NCBI GenBank assembly: GCA_050742455.1 | Contig: JBOGIG010000058.1 | Span: forward strand, 1-33,423 | From: JBOGIG01 sp050742455 | Lineage (GTDB): Bacteria; Actinomycetota; Acidimicrobiia; Acidimicrobiales; JBOGIG01 | DNA length: 33,423 nt | Direction: 5' to 3' | Shown: positions 22,635 through 30,767 of the stretch, in pieces | Position numbering within the stretch: position 1 is the stretch's first letter | How the letters are laid out: every line of letters begins with the position of its first letter | Notes under the pieces: model-generated | What the model was told of the DNA's origin: nothing | Database searches by the model: none | Seen by the model: only the letters and a program-made list of their open reading frames with translations | Made by a program: the position numbers and the translations under genes

Positions 22635-25600
22635 CGGCCCTCCTCCCATCCCTCGGATTCGAGGATGGCCGAGCGCAGGGCGGCCAGGGCTTCGTCGCTG
22701 GCATTCCACAGGCCCCGCTGGTCGGCCTCCAAGAGCCTCTCGGCTATGGCCCGGAGGGCCCAGGGGTTGGACTGCTCGAAGAACTTTCGCACCTGGGCAT
22801 CAGCCACGTAGGCCTGGGTCACCTTCTCGTACATCCAGTCCTGTACGACATGGGTGGTGGCGTCATAGCCGAATATGTAGTCGACGGTGGCGGACATTTC
22901 GAACGCTCCCTTGTAGCCGTGTCGCATCATGGCCCCGATCCATTTGGGATTGACGACCCGGGTGCGAATCACGCGAGCCGCCTCCTCGGCCAATGAGCGG
23001 ACCCGGGGTCGGGACGGATCGGCCGAGTCGCCGAAGAACGCCTTGGGGTCTCGGCCGGTGAGCGCCCTCACCGTGGCCACCATGCCCCCGTGGTCCTGGA
23101 GGTAGTCGTCAGAGTCGAAAATGTCGTGCTCCCGATTGTCCTGGTTCTTGACCGCCACCTCGATAGCTCCAAATCGTCGGGCCATGGCCTCGGGATCGGC
23201 ACGACCCACTCCCCCCCGTCGGTAGGAGAAGCCACCCCAGGCCATGTACACCTGGGCCAGGTCGTCATCGCTGCGCCAATCTCGCGACTCCAACAGGCCT
23301 AAGATCCCCGAACCGTAGGCTCCCGGCTTGGGGCCAAATATCCGAGGGTCCTCCCCTCCGTGGGCCCGGACATAGTTGACGTCCCCGTCCTCATCTAGGC
23401 CCGCCACCATGGCCACCGCCTCGTCGAGGAAATCCACGACATGGGGGAAAGCGTCGCGAAAAAAGCCCGAGATCCGAAGCGTGACATCAATACGGGGACG
23501 GCCCAGTTCGGCCAGTGGGATGACCTCCAGGCCGGTGACCCGGCCCGACTCGTCGGCCCAGGTCGGGCGAACCCCCAGGAAGGCCAGGGCCTGGGCCACG
23601 TCATCGCCGGCCGTGCGCATAGCCGATGTCCCCCACACCACCAGGCCCACCGACTCGGGATAGCGACCCTCCTCGGAGCGGTGGCGTTCAAGGACAGCCT
23701 CGGCCAGGGACCGCCCCACATCCCAGGCGAGCGGCGAGGGAATGGCCTTGGGATCGACAGAGTAGAAGTTGCGTCCCGTCGGCAGCACATGGGCCATGCC
23801 CCTCGTGGGCGCCCCGCTCGGACCGGACGACACGTACTTTCCGTCCAGGGCGGCCAGGATCGAAGTGATCTCGGCCCTGGTCCCCTCCAGAGCCGGCACC
23901 AGTCGCTCGGCCACCCAGGTCAAGGTCCCGATGGCGGCGCTGGGCGCCGCTGCCTGCGGGAGCCCTCCCGGGGGCGCTCCCCCGGTCACAGGAGTAGTCC
24001 AGCCCTTGTCGGCCAGGGCGACGACATGGGACCGACAGGCCGCTTCGATGGCATCGATATCGCTGCGCCCAGCCTGGTCGAGGTCCAGTCCCAGGTCGAT
24101 GGCGACACAGGCGCGCAGGGACCGAACCGAACCCTGGTCCAGACGGGTCATGGCGAGCACCATGTCGATGAGCGCATCGCCCGCCGGGGCCTGGCCCAGG
24201 GTATGCAATCCTCCCCGGATGCTGGCGTCCTTCAGCTCACACAGGTAACCGTCCACGTGCAACAGCAACTCGTCGAATTCGTCGTTGGCAAAATCCTTGT
24301 CGTCCTTGTCCTCGTCGACCCCCATATCCCGATGGATCTCGGCCGACACCAACAGCTCCCACACCTGTTTGCGGATGGCGGGCAGCTTGGCCGGGTCCAG
24401 AGTGGCGACGCGGGCGTGGGTGTCGAGCAGTCCTTCGAGGCGGGCCAGGTCGTCATAGGTCTCGGCCCGGGTCATGGGAGGTACCAGGTGATCGATGATC
24501 ACGGCGTGGCCTCTTCGCTTGGCCTGAGTCCCCTCCCCCGGGTCGTTGACCACGAAAGGATAAATGAGGGGCACTTCGCCCAAGGCCAGGTCGGGGAAGC
24601 ATTCCGCCGAGAGGCCCACCCCCTTGCCCGGTAGCCACTCCAAAGTACCGTGCTTGCCCACGTGGACGATAGCGTCGGCGCCCCAGCCCACGTCGAGCCA
24701 CCGGTAAAAGCCGAGGTAATGGTGGGTGGGAGCCAGATCGGGCGAGTGGTAGACGGCGATGGGGCCCTCGCCGAAGCCACGGGGAGGCTGGATGGCAATG
24801 ACCACCCCACCGAGGTCGATCCCGGAAAAGACCAAGTCGTCTCCGTCGGTGTGAACCTGCCCGGGAGCCTCGCCCCACTGATCGATGAGGCGGCTGCGTA
24901 CCGTATCGGGAAGAGTGCAAAACCAGTCCCGGTACTCCTCGCCGCTCCATCGGCCAAGGGCCGAGTCGATCTGGGCCGGGCTGAGCCGGTCCCGGTCATA
25001 GGTCAAGGTATCGGCCAGTTCGGCCATCAGGGCGTCGCCGTCGGGAGGGATCCGGTCCACTTGATATCCGGCCTGGACCAAGGCGTGGAGCAGCTCGACA
25101 ACCGATGCCGGAGTGTCCAGGCCCACGGCATTGCCCAACCGGCTGGCCTTGGTCGGATAGGCCGACAGCACCAGGGCGATGCGGCGCTGACGCGGGGGCA
25201 CGTAGCGAAGGCGTGCCAGCCGTATGGCAATCCCGGCCACCCGTGCCACCCGGTCGGGCACACTGCGATAGGCGGCGACCACCGAGCCGAGGTCGTCACC
25301 GTCATCGACGATCTCCTTGAATGAGAAAGGGACCGAGACGATGCGTCCGTCAAACTCCGGGATGGCCACGCTCATTGCTACGTCCACTGGCGCCAGGCCG
25401 ACGGAACGGGCCTCCCACTCGGCCCGTGAGCTGGTGGCGGCCATGGCCTGGATGACAGGGACGCCCAGTTCGGCCAGGGCCGATGCGTCCCATCCGTCCT
25501 CGTTTGTTCCAGCCAGGCCCGAAGCGAGCACGGTGGTTATCACCGCGTCGACTTGGTGGCGGCGCAATAGGTCAATGGCCGCATTGGGCTCGGCGGCCTC

Positions 25601-26218
25601 ATTGCGCAACGAGTAGCAATAGACAGGAACCGGGTGTGCCCCCCGCTCCGCCAGGGCCTGGCACAGGTTCTCCACGAAGCCGGTATTCCCCGAAATGAAA
25701 TGTGCCCGGTAAAAGACCACGCCGATCACGGGCCCGACGCCGGCCGGGACGGGCCATCCTTGCAGGAGTCCACACGACGGGACCTGCACTGCGGGATCGA
25801 ACCCGAAGCCCTCCATGCCGACGGTATCGATGACGAAGCGCAACATGTGTTCCAGGTTGGCCAGTCCTCCTTGAACCAGGTACTCGAAGGCCTGTGCCCA
25901 GGTGGCGCTGGGCACACTGGACAGGCCGGCCATTTCGGCATCGGGTGTGACCTCTCCCCCGAAGGCCAGAAATGCGATGCCTTCCTCGCGACATCGGCGG
26001 CGCAGGGACTCGAAGCCCTCCTCCCAGGACCGGCGCCCGCCCAGAAGCCGAACGATCACTGTGGTGACGCCGTTGAGGTCACCGGCAGGCGTACCTGCAC
26101 CCGCGCCCGTCAGGCAGGGATTGGCCGCACGGACGGGGGGGAAGCCGGCTGGCAGTCCCTCGGCCACGCAGCGTAGGGCGAGGATCTCGGTATCGGCGTT
26201 GGTCAGGAACAGGATCAC
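22631..26218 (-). CDS. cobN: Cobaltochelatase large subunit CobN
   Basis: A 1195-aa cytosolic chelatase that inserts Co2+ into hydrogenobyrinic acid a,c-diamide using ATP hydrolysed by its AAA+ partner. The CobN/ChlH signature HVGKHGTLEWLPGKGVGLS lies near residues 518-536. N-terminal features such as GVVFYRAHFISGNTGFVENL and RIALVLSAYPTKASRLGNAVGLDTP, and the C-terminal DYIFGYDATTHVVQDWMYEKV, are family blocks. Length is near the usual 1,200. A GTG start overlaps the cobQ stop (GTGA), and its stop overlaps the partner gene start. This marks the oxygen-dependent (late cobalt insertion) pathway. Confidence 0.97.
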   Translation of the reverse strand: MILFLTNADTEILALRCVAEGLPAGFPPVRAANPCLTGAGAGTPAGDLNGVTTVIVRLLGGRRSWEEGFESLRRRCREEGIAFLAFGGEVTPDAEMAGLSSVPSATWAQAFEYLVQGGLANLEHMLRFVIDTVGMEGFGFDPAVQVPSCGLLQGWPVPAGVGPVIGVVFYRAHFISGNTGFVENLCQALAERGAHPVPVYCYSLRNEAAEPNAAIDLLRRHQVDAVITTVLASGLAGTNEDGWDASALAELGVPVIQAMAATSSRAEWEARSVGLAPVDVAMSVAIPEFDGRIVSVPFSFKEIVDDGDDLGSVVAAYRSVPDRVARVAGIAIRLARLRYVPPRQRRIALVLSAYPTKASRLGNAVGLDTPASVVELLHALVQAGYQVDRIPPDGDALMAELADTLTYDRDRLSPAQIDSALGRWSGEEYRDWFCTLPDTVRSRLIDQWGEAPGQVHTDGDDLVFSGIDLGGVVIAIQPPRGFGEGPIAVYHSPDLAPTHHYLGFYRWLDVGWGADAIVHVGKHGTLEWLPGKGVGLSAECFPDLALGEVPLIYPFVVNDPGEGTQAKRRGHAVIIDHLVPPMTRAETYDDLARLEGLLDTHARVATLDPAKLPAIRKQVWELLVSAEIHRDMGVDEDKDDKDFANDEFDELLLHVDGYLCELKDASIRGGLHTLGQAPAGDALIDMVLAMTRLDQGSVRSLRACVAIDLGLDLDQAGRSDIDAIEAACRSHVVALADKGWTTPVTGGAPPGGLPQAAAPSAAIGTLTWVAERLVPALEGTRAEITSILAALDGKYVSSGPSGAPTRGMAHVLPTGRNFYSVDPKAIPSPLAWDVGRSLAEAVLERHRSEEGRYPESVGLVVWGTSAMRTAGDDVAQALAFLGVRPTWADESGRVTGLEVIPLAELGRPRIDVTLRISGFFRDAFPHVVDFLDEAVAMVAGLDEDGDVNYVRAHGGEDPRIFGPKPGAYGSGILGLLESRDWRSDDDLAQVYMAWGGFSYRRGGVGRADPEAMARRFGAIEVAVKNQDNREHDIFDSDDYLQDHGGMVATVRALTGRDPKAFFGDSADPSRPRVRSLAEEAARVIRTRVVNPKWIGAMMRHGYKGAFEMSATVDYIFGYDATTHVVQDWMYEKVTQAYVADAQVRKFFEQSNPWALRAIAERLLEADQRGLWNASDEALAALRSAILESEGWEEGR

Positions 26219-27921
26219 AAACAGCCCTCTCGCGTTGGGACTCCTGGTTGATGCCCGTCGCCCGCCAGTGCGTCCCCTGACGGTCCCGAGCCTTGCCGGA
26301 TCAGGTTCTCGATAAAAGCCATGTCGAGGTGGGTGGCCAGGGCATCGGCCACCCGATCGAGTTGGGCCTGGCGCCTTGTCTCGAAAGACAAAGCCGAGGC
26401 GACGAAGGTCCGGCGCCGGCTGCGAGCCACCTCCCCAAGGAACCTGGAACGCAGTCGATCAGACTCGAACAAGCCGTGCAAGCTCGTCCCGAGCACGGGA
26501 CCGGGCACACTTGTCCCAGCGACGGCCGCGGTGTGCAGACTCGTCCCGAGGACGGGGCCGTGCAGACTTGTCCCCGCGAGGGGCGGCCGTATGGCCCCTT
26601 CGGGGAGACCGTCCAACACCATCCAAGGCTCATCGCCGGGACCCGCGGTGGTCCTGCCGTGATGGATCAGGTACCCGGTGACGTTCTCACCCATGGCCCG
26701 GCCCGATACCCGACGGGTGATCTTGTCGGGCACGAAGTGGGTCGACACATCCAAGAAGCCCAAACCGCTGACCCGACCCCTACCGGATTCGACTTCGTCA
26801 TCGATGGTGTGGCCGAGCATCTGATAGCCGGCGCAAAGTCCGAGCACCCAGGTCCCGCCGTCCCGAGCGGATCGGATGGCCGATTCCAGTCCGACCGAGC
26901 GCAACCAGTCGAGATCCGCCACGGTTGATTTCGAACCGGGCAGTATGACCAGGTCGGGCCGGCCCAAACGGCGCCCGTCGGCCACGAGTCGCACCGACAG
27001 GTTGGGTTCGGCCCGAAGTGGGTCGAAATCGGTGAAATTGGAGATTCGAGGAAAGGCGACGACGGCCACGTCGAGGACGTCACTGCCGAGGACGTCTCGG
27101 TCCGGGACGTCACTGCCGAGGACGTCTCCGTCGACATAACTGCCGAGGACGTCACTGTCCGGGAACGATGACTTCCCCGAGTGGGGGTTGGCCCACGAGG
27201 CGAGAGCCAGCGAGTCCTCGGCGTCGATGGCCAGGTCGTCGAGGCGGGGAACGACTCCGAGCACCGGCACCCCGGTGCGCTGGTGGATCTGGTCTAAACC
27301 GGGCTTGAGCAGTTCCGGGTCACCCCTGAAGCGATTGATGACGAAGCCGGAGATCAAAGGACGGTACCGGTCAGGCACCAGGGCGTGGGTGCCGAACAGC
27401 CCGGCGAATACCCCTCCTTTCTCGATGTCACCAACTACCAGGGCCCTGAATCCGGCATGGTCCGCCACGCGTAGGTTGACGATGTCGTGATCGGCCAGGT
27501 TGATCTCCGCCGGGCTCCCGGCTCCCTCGCACACCACGACGTCGTAGCGCCGGCGGAGCTCGTCCAAGGCTCCGGTCACCACCGGCCACAGCATCTCCTT
27601 GCGTGCCTGGTAACTCATGGCGTCGCTGTCGCCCTGGGCCTTGCCCATCACTACTACCTGGCTGCGGCGTTCTCCCGTCGGCTTGAGCAGGATGGGATTC
27701 ATGGCGGCCTCCGGCTCGATGCCGGCGCCGGCCGCCTGGAAGGCCTGGGCCCGGCCGATCTCGGCGCCATCGGTGGTGACGTAGGAATTGAGCGCCATAT
27801 TTTGCGCCTTGAATGGTGCCACCCGGATGCCCTGACGAGCCAGGAGCCGACAGAGGCCGGCCACCACGACGGTCTTACCCGCATCGCTGGTCGTACCGCA
27901 AACCATGATGCCGCCCCTCAT
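26215..27921 (-). CDS. cobQ: Cobyric acid synthase CobQ, with repeat insertions
   Basis: A 568-aa glutamine-dependent amidotransferase adding four amides to adenosylcobyrinate a,c-diamide. The N-terminal BioD-like ATPase has VCGTTSDAGKTVV and PFKAQNMALNSYVT. The GATase domain has LPGSKSTVADLDWL and the nucleophile C363 (VLGLCAGYQMLG). The catalytic His lies in VLGTSLHGLFESDRLR (H482). The protein is about 75 residues longer than usual. Residues 254-283 form an interdomain DVLGS repeat, and residues 449-482 contain four GTS(L/V)(H/P) copies of the His motif. Both ends overlap neighbours (ATGA with cobC, GTGA with cobN). Confidence 0.96.
   Translation of the reverse strand: MRGGIMVCGTTSDAGKTVVVAGLCRLLARQGIRVAPFKAQNMALNSYVTTDGAEIGRAQAFQAAGAGIEPEAAMNPILLKPTGERRSQVVVMGKAQGDSDAMSYQARKEMLWPVVTGALDELRRRYDVVVCEGAGSPAEINLADHDIVNLRVADHAGFRALVVGDIEKGGVFAGLFGTHALVPDRYRPLISGFVINRFRGDPELLKPGLDQIHQRTGVPVLGVVPRLDDLAIDAEDSLALASWANPHSGKSSFPDSDVLGSYVDGDVLGSDVPDRDVLGSDVLDVAVVAFPRISNFTDFDPLRAEPNLSVRLVADGRRLGRPDLVILPGSKSTVADLDWLRSVGLESAIRSARDGGTWVLGLCAGYQMLGHTIDDEVESGRGRVSGLGFLDVSTHFVPDKITRRVSGRAMGENVTGYLIHHGRTTAGPGDEPWMVLDGLPEGAIRPPLAGTSLHGPVLGTSLHTAAVAGTSVPGPVLGTSLHGLFESDRLRSRFLGEVARSRRRTFVASALSFETRRQAQLDRVADALATHLDMAFIENLIRQGSGPSGDALAGDGHQPGVPTREGCL
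26476..26577 (-). repeat. Repeat copying the CobQ catalytic-His motif
   Basis: Codons 449-482 of cobQ encode GTSLHG, GTSLHT, GTSVPG and GTSLHG in a row. The DNA units are similar but diverged (each carries CTCGTCCC or CTTGTCCC on the plus strand), which suggests an older duplication. Confidence 0.75.
27073..27162 (-). repeat. DVLGS repeat in the CobQ interdomain linker
   Basis: Codons 254-283 encode three DVLGS copies at 9- and 12-residue spacings. On the plus strand, ACTGCCGAGGACGT recurs three times. The repeat lies between the ATPase and GATase domains. Confidence 0.75.
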
Positions 27922-29003
27922 GCAATCACCCCCGTGGCATCGGCGACCTCGATCGGCGTGGCGACCTCAGCCGGCCCCCCCAGGGCCTCAACCGGGTCGA
28001 CCGGTGGGGCGCCATCCACCGGGGCGGCCGGTGGGGCGCCATCCACCGGGGCGGCCGGTTCCGTGGCCTCGCTGGCGTCCAGTGCCGCCACCAGACGGGC
28101 CAACCCATCAGGCCCGGTAACGGCCAGGCGGGCGCTGCCGGCCAGCCCGAAGCTGGCGCAATCCCGGACCATGATCCCGTGGGGGGCCAGCCGGAGGCGA
28201 AGGCCCGGCACACCATCCACCAATAGATAGTTGGCCATTGAGTCCCGCACCGCCATCTTGCGGGAGCGCAACTCGTGGACCATCGCCTCCCGGAGGCGGG
28301 TGATGCCGGCAGCCCAGACGTCCAGGTCCACACCGTCGAGCATCTCGGGGAGGGCCTCGCAGGCCAAGGAGTTGACCGACCACTGGGCCAGCCGGTGAGC
28401 CAGGCAGCGGGCCAGGCCGGCGTGGGGAGCGAGGATGTAGCCGAGGCGCAGTCCGGGACACGACAACAGCTTGGTCAGCGAGCCGACCACGATGGCCCCC
28501 GTACTGACATCTCCCCGGGTCCACGTGCCCGTGGCCAGGGGCCAAAAGGCTTCGTCCCACACCCCAGCCGTGGCCCCGGGAGGGGCCAGCGCACCGGTCG
28601 GGTTGTTGGGATTCGATCTGAACTGCGGGCCTGATCGGTCCATGACCCCCAGATGGCGCCGATACAGGGCGAAGTCCGCCTCCTCGGCCCACCCCCGCCC
28701 CAACTCCTCGGCCACCACGGCAATGGCCTGGGATCCCCCGTTGGTCAGCACCAGGCAGTCCGGGTCGACGTCCATGGTCCGGGCCAGGGCCAGGCGGGCC
28801 CGGGTGGGGTCGGGGTAGCGCCCGAGGGCCCCCAGGTGGCGCCCCACCACCACAGACGGGTCAGGCGCAAAGGGGTTCATGCTGGCCGACAGGTCCAAGA
28901 TCTCCTCGACGGCCACGCCCAGCACCCGAGCCAGAGCGGCGCCGTCTCCTCCGTGCTCTCCCGGGGCGGGCAGGCTCCTCGTGATGTCTTGGGGGCGCCT
29001 CAT
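27918..29003 (-). CDS. cobC: CobC-type PLP enzyme (threonine-phosphate decarboxylase-like)
   Basis: A 361-aa fold-type I PLP enzyme of the HisC/CobC group, expected to supply aminopropanol (phosphate) for the corrinoid side chain. The order is LDLSASMNPFAPDPSV, YPDPTRARLALA, LTNGGSQAI, RSNPNNPTGAL (N131), WDEAFWPL (D150), and the PLP lysine K178 in VGSLTKLLSCPGLRLGY. The last 50 residues are a low-complexity Pro/Ala/Val tail containing a duplicated AAPVDGAPP, not part of the fold. ATG 29003 overlaps the stop of a 17-codon mini-ORF. The stop overlaps cobQ (ATGA). Confidence 0.92.
   Translation of the reverse strand: MRRPQDITRSLPAPGEHGGDGAALARVLGVAVEEILDLSASMNPFAPDPSVVVGRHLGALGRYPDPTRARLALARTMDVDPDCLVLTNGGSQAIAVVAEELGRGWAEEADFALYRRHLGVMDRSGPQFRSNPNNPTGALAPPGATAGVWDEAFWPLATGTWTRGDVSTGAIVVGSLTKLLSCPGLRLGYILAPHAGLARCLAHRLAQWSVNSLACEALPEMLDGVDLDVWAAGITRLREAMVHELRSRKMAVRDSMANYLLVDGVPGLRLRLAPHGIMVRDCASFGLAGSARLAVTGPDGLARLVAALDASEATEPAAPVDGAPPAAPVDGAPPVDPVEALGGPAEVATPIEVADATGVIA
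28003..28056 (-). repeat. 27-bp perfect tandem repeat in the cobC tail
   Basis: Two identical in-frame 27-bp units (28003-28029, 28030-28056) encode the AAPVDGAPP duplication near the C-terminus of CobC. Perfect identity implies a recent event. Confidence 0.9.
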
Positions 29004-29053
29004 CGGCGGACTCTACGGGGCGCCTCATCGGCGGACTCCACGGGGCGCCTCAT
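28992..29053 (-). repeat. 25-bp tandem repeat at the cobD-cobC junction
   Basis: On the minus strand ATGAGGCGCCCCG begins units at 29053 and 29028, and ATGAGGCGCCCC recurs at 29003. The two full units differ at one base. Each copy contains an ATGA. Confidence 0.9.
29000..29053 (-). CDS. 17-aa mini-ORF coupling cobD to cobC
   Basis: This ORF was created by the 25-bp duplications. Its ATG (29053) overlaps the cobD stop as ATGA, and its own TGA (29002-29000) overlaps the cobC ATG (29003) as ATGA. The peptide would be MRRPVESADEAPRRVRR and begins like CobC itself (MRRPQDIT). A start-to-start shift of 50 bp (2 mod 3) is exactly what keeps both overlaps. Its role, if any, would be to carry terminating ribosomes from cobD to cobC. 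Translation is inferred, not shown. Confidence 0.5.
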   Translation of the reverse strand: MRRPVESADEAPRRVRR

Positions 29054-30039
29054 CGGCACCTCTTGGTCGGGCGCACAGCCAGGGCCGCCACGGCGAGGAC
29101 AAACACCCGCGTCACCTGGCGAGAAAGGACCACGGCTCGGTCGATGTCGTCGACCTCCGGCGGTCGGCCGTGCCCAAGGGTTGCCCGTTCCTCAGCGAGG
29201 CCGTCATAGCTGTTCGATCCGCCCAGGCGAACTCCGAGTGCGGCCGCGAAAGCCGCCTCGGGCCGACCGGCGTTGGGGGAAGGGTGACGGGGGGCATCCC
29301 GACGCACGACCTTGACGACCTCGACTGCCGATCCCGGACGGGCCAGTGCCACCAGTGCAACGCTCAGTCGAGCGGGCAGCCAGTTGACCACGTCATCCAG
29401 GCGGGCCGATGCCCACCCGTAGTTGGCATAGCGATCACTGCGATGGCCGACCATAGAGTCCATGGTGTTTATGGCCCGGTACACAAGGGCGCCGGGAACT
29501 CCGCCCAGGACGGCATACACCAGCGGGGCCACGATGCCGTCAACGGTGCTTTCCGCCACCGACTCCACCACAGCTCGGGCTATTTCCTTCTCGTCCAGAC
29601 CGTCGGCGTCGCGACCCACCAACGCGGGCAGGGCCGCCCTCGCCCGGTCTGCGTCTCCCGCTCTTAGGGCGCTGGCTATGCCTGAGGCCTCCTCGGCCAG
29701 GTCACGCCGAGCGGTGACCACGTAGGCGGCCAGGGCGGTAGTCAACACTTCTCCAAGGATTGTCCCGGCCCGGACTGTCGCGAAGCTCGGTCTCTTGGTG
29801 CGCCTGGATCCCACCGTCGAGGCGCGGTCGAGGACCCTCGCCGTCATGCCGGCAATGCCCACGCCGATTGCGGCATGAACGGCGCCGGCCCACCGCCGGT
29901 CCCGCCACAATGGGACTTCGACCGCCGCCATGGCCTTGCCGAATGCTGCCACCGGGTGGATCAGCCGGGGAGGTTCACCCCAGGCCCCATCCAAGACGGC
30001 CCCCAGGATGACCCCGGCCAGGCGGGGGCGGGACGGCAT
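29050..30039 (-). CDS. cobD: Adenosylcobinamide-phosphate synthase (CobD/CbiB)
   Basis: A 329-aa inner-membrane enzyme that attaches (R)-1-aminopropan-2-ol (phosphate) to adenosylcobyrate. The N-terminal LDGAWGEPPRLIHPVAAFGK is the CbiB signature. Further blocks are AVVESVAESTVDGIVAPLVY and INTMDSMVGHRSDRYANYGW followed by ASARLDDVVNWLPARL. Several hydrophobic helices are present. ATG 30039 is 2 bp after the cobS stop; the open frame upstream to 30690 is a shadow of cobS. Its TGA forms an ATGA with a mini-ORF rather than directly with cobC. Confidence 0.95.
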   Translation of the reverse strand: MPSRPRLAGVILGAVLDGAWGEPPRLIHPVAAFGKAMAAVEVPLWRDRRWAGAVHAAIGVGIAGMTARVLDRASTVGSRRTKRPSFATVRAGTILGEVLTTALAAYVVTARRDLAEEASGIASALRAGDADRARAALPALVGRDADGLDEKEIARAVVESVAESTVDGIVAPLVYAVLGGVPGALVYRAINTMDSMVGHRSDRYANYGWASARLDDVVNWLPARLSVALVALARPGSAVEVVKVVRRDAPRHPSPNAGRPEAAFAAALGVRLGGSNSYDGLAEERATLGHGRPPEVDDIDRAVVLSRQVTRVFVLAVAALAVRPTKRCR

Positions 30040-30041
30040 CG

Positions 30042-30767
30042 CTACCACCGGGCCGCGGCCACCAGGAGGCCGACCGTCTCGCCCACTACGGCCGCAGCGC
30101 CCAGCACATCGCCGGTGAAACCACCGAGACGGCGCCGGCCTATTTCGAGGACACCCAAGGCGGCAAGAATGGCCGCGCCCAAGGCGGCCGCCCCGGGACC
30201 GGGCTTCCACACCAACACCAGGACCAGGGATACGACCAGACCCAAAGAGCCCACCAACCAGGGCTGGGGATCGGAGCCCACGAACGCACTGGCCAGACCG
30301 CCTTCGCTGCGGGCATAGGGCAGCACGTCGATGGCGACGGCCATGATCGTCCGGGAGGCGCACCACAAGCCACCGATAAGGAATGGCGAGGCCACGATGT
30401 TGTCGGCCCCGGCCCACCGGGCCAGGAGCACTACGGCTACGGTCGCCACAGCGAAGGCCCCGACTGTCGGCTCGGTCATGATGGCCAGACGACGGGATCG
30501 TTCCATGTGAGGCGCCAGGAGGCCGTCGGCCGAGTCGGCCAGACCGTCGACGTGCAGCATCCCGGTGATTACCAGGTCGCCGATGACCAGGAGGGCGGCG
30601 CCTACCTCGGGATACCACGCCTTGGCCACCAACCACCACAACAGGCCCAGGATCAGGCCGATGGAAGCTCCGGCCATAGGGAAATACCACAGATCCCCCG
30701 CTTCGGGTACCGCCGCCGGTCCGAACGGGGTCAAGAAGGCCATGACCCGGCGCAACGAAGCGAGCAT
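30042..30767 (-). CDS. cobS: Adenosylcobinamide-GDP ribazoletransferase (CobS)
   Basis: A 241-aa polytopic membrane enzyme joining adenosylcobinamide-GDP to alpha-ribazole (phosphate), the last assembly step. The metal-binding signature HVDGLADSADGL lies at residues 72-83, and GGFTGDVLGAAAVVGETVGLL near the C-terminus is the second family block. About six hydrophobic helices are predicted. The ATG overlaps the cobU stop by one base (TGATG), and the stop lies 2 bp before cobD. No cobT gene for the alpha-ribazole branch is in this window. Confidence 0.96.
   Translation of the reverse strand: MLASLRRVMAFLTPFGPAAVPEAGDLWYFPMAGASIGLILGLLWWLVAKAWYPEVGAALLVIGDLVITGMLHVDGLADSADGLLAPHMERSRRLAIMTEPTVGAFAVATVAVVLLARWAGADNIVASPFLIGGLWCASRTIMAVAIDVLPYARSEGGLASAFVGSDPQPWLVGSLGLVVSLVLVLVWKPGPGAAALGAAILAALGVLEIGRRRLGGFTGDVLGAAAVVGETVGLLVAAARW

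Noticed and set aside
26215..27921. Possible frameshift or pseudogene because of the extra length of CobQ
   Set aside because: The frame is intact, and the extra length is explained by in-frame repeats with all catalytic motifs kept.
30040..30690. N-terminal extension of CobD
   Set aside because: It is an out-of-frame reading of cobS; the CbiB signature begins just after ATG 30039.
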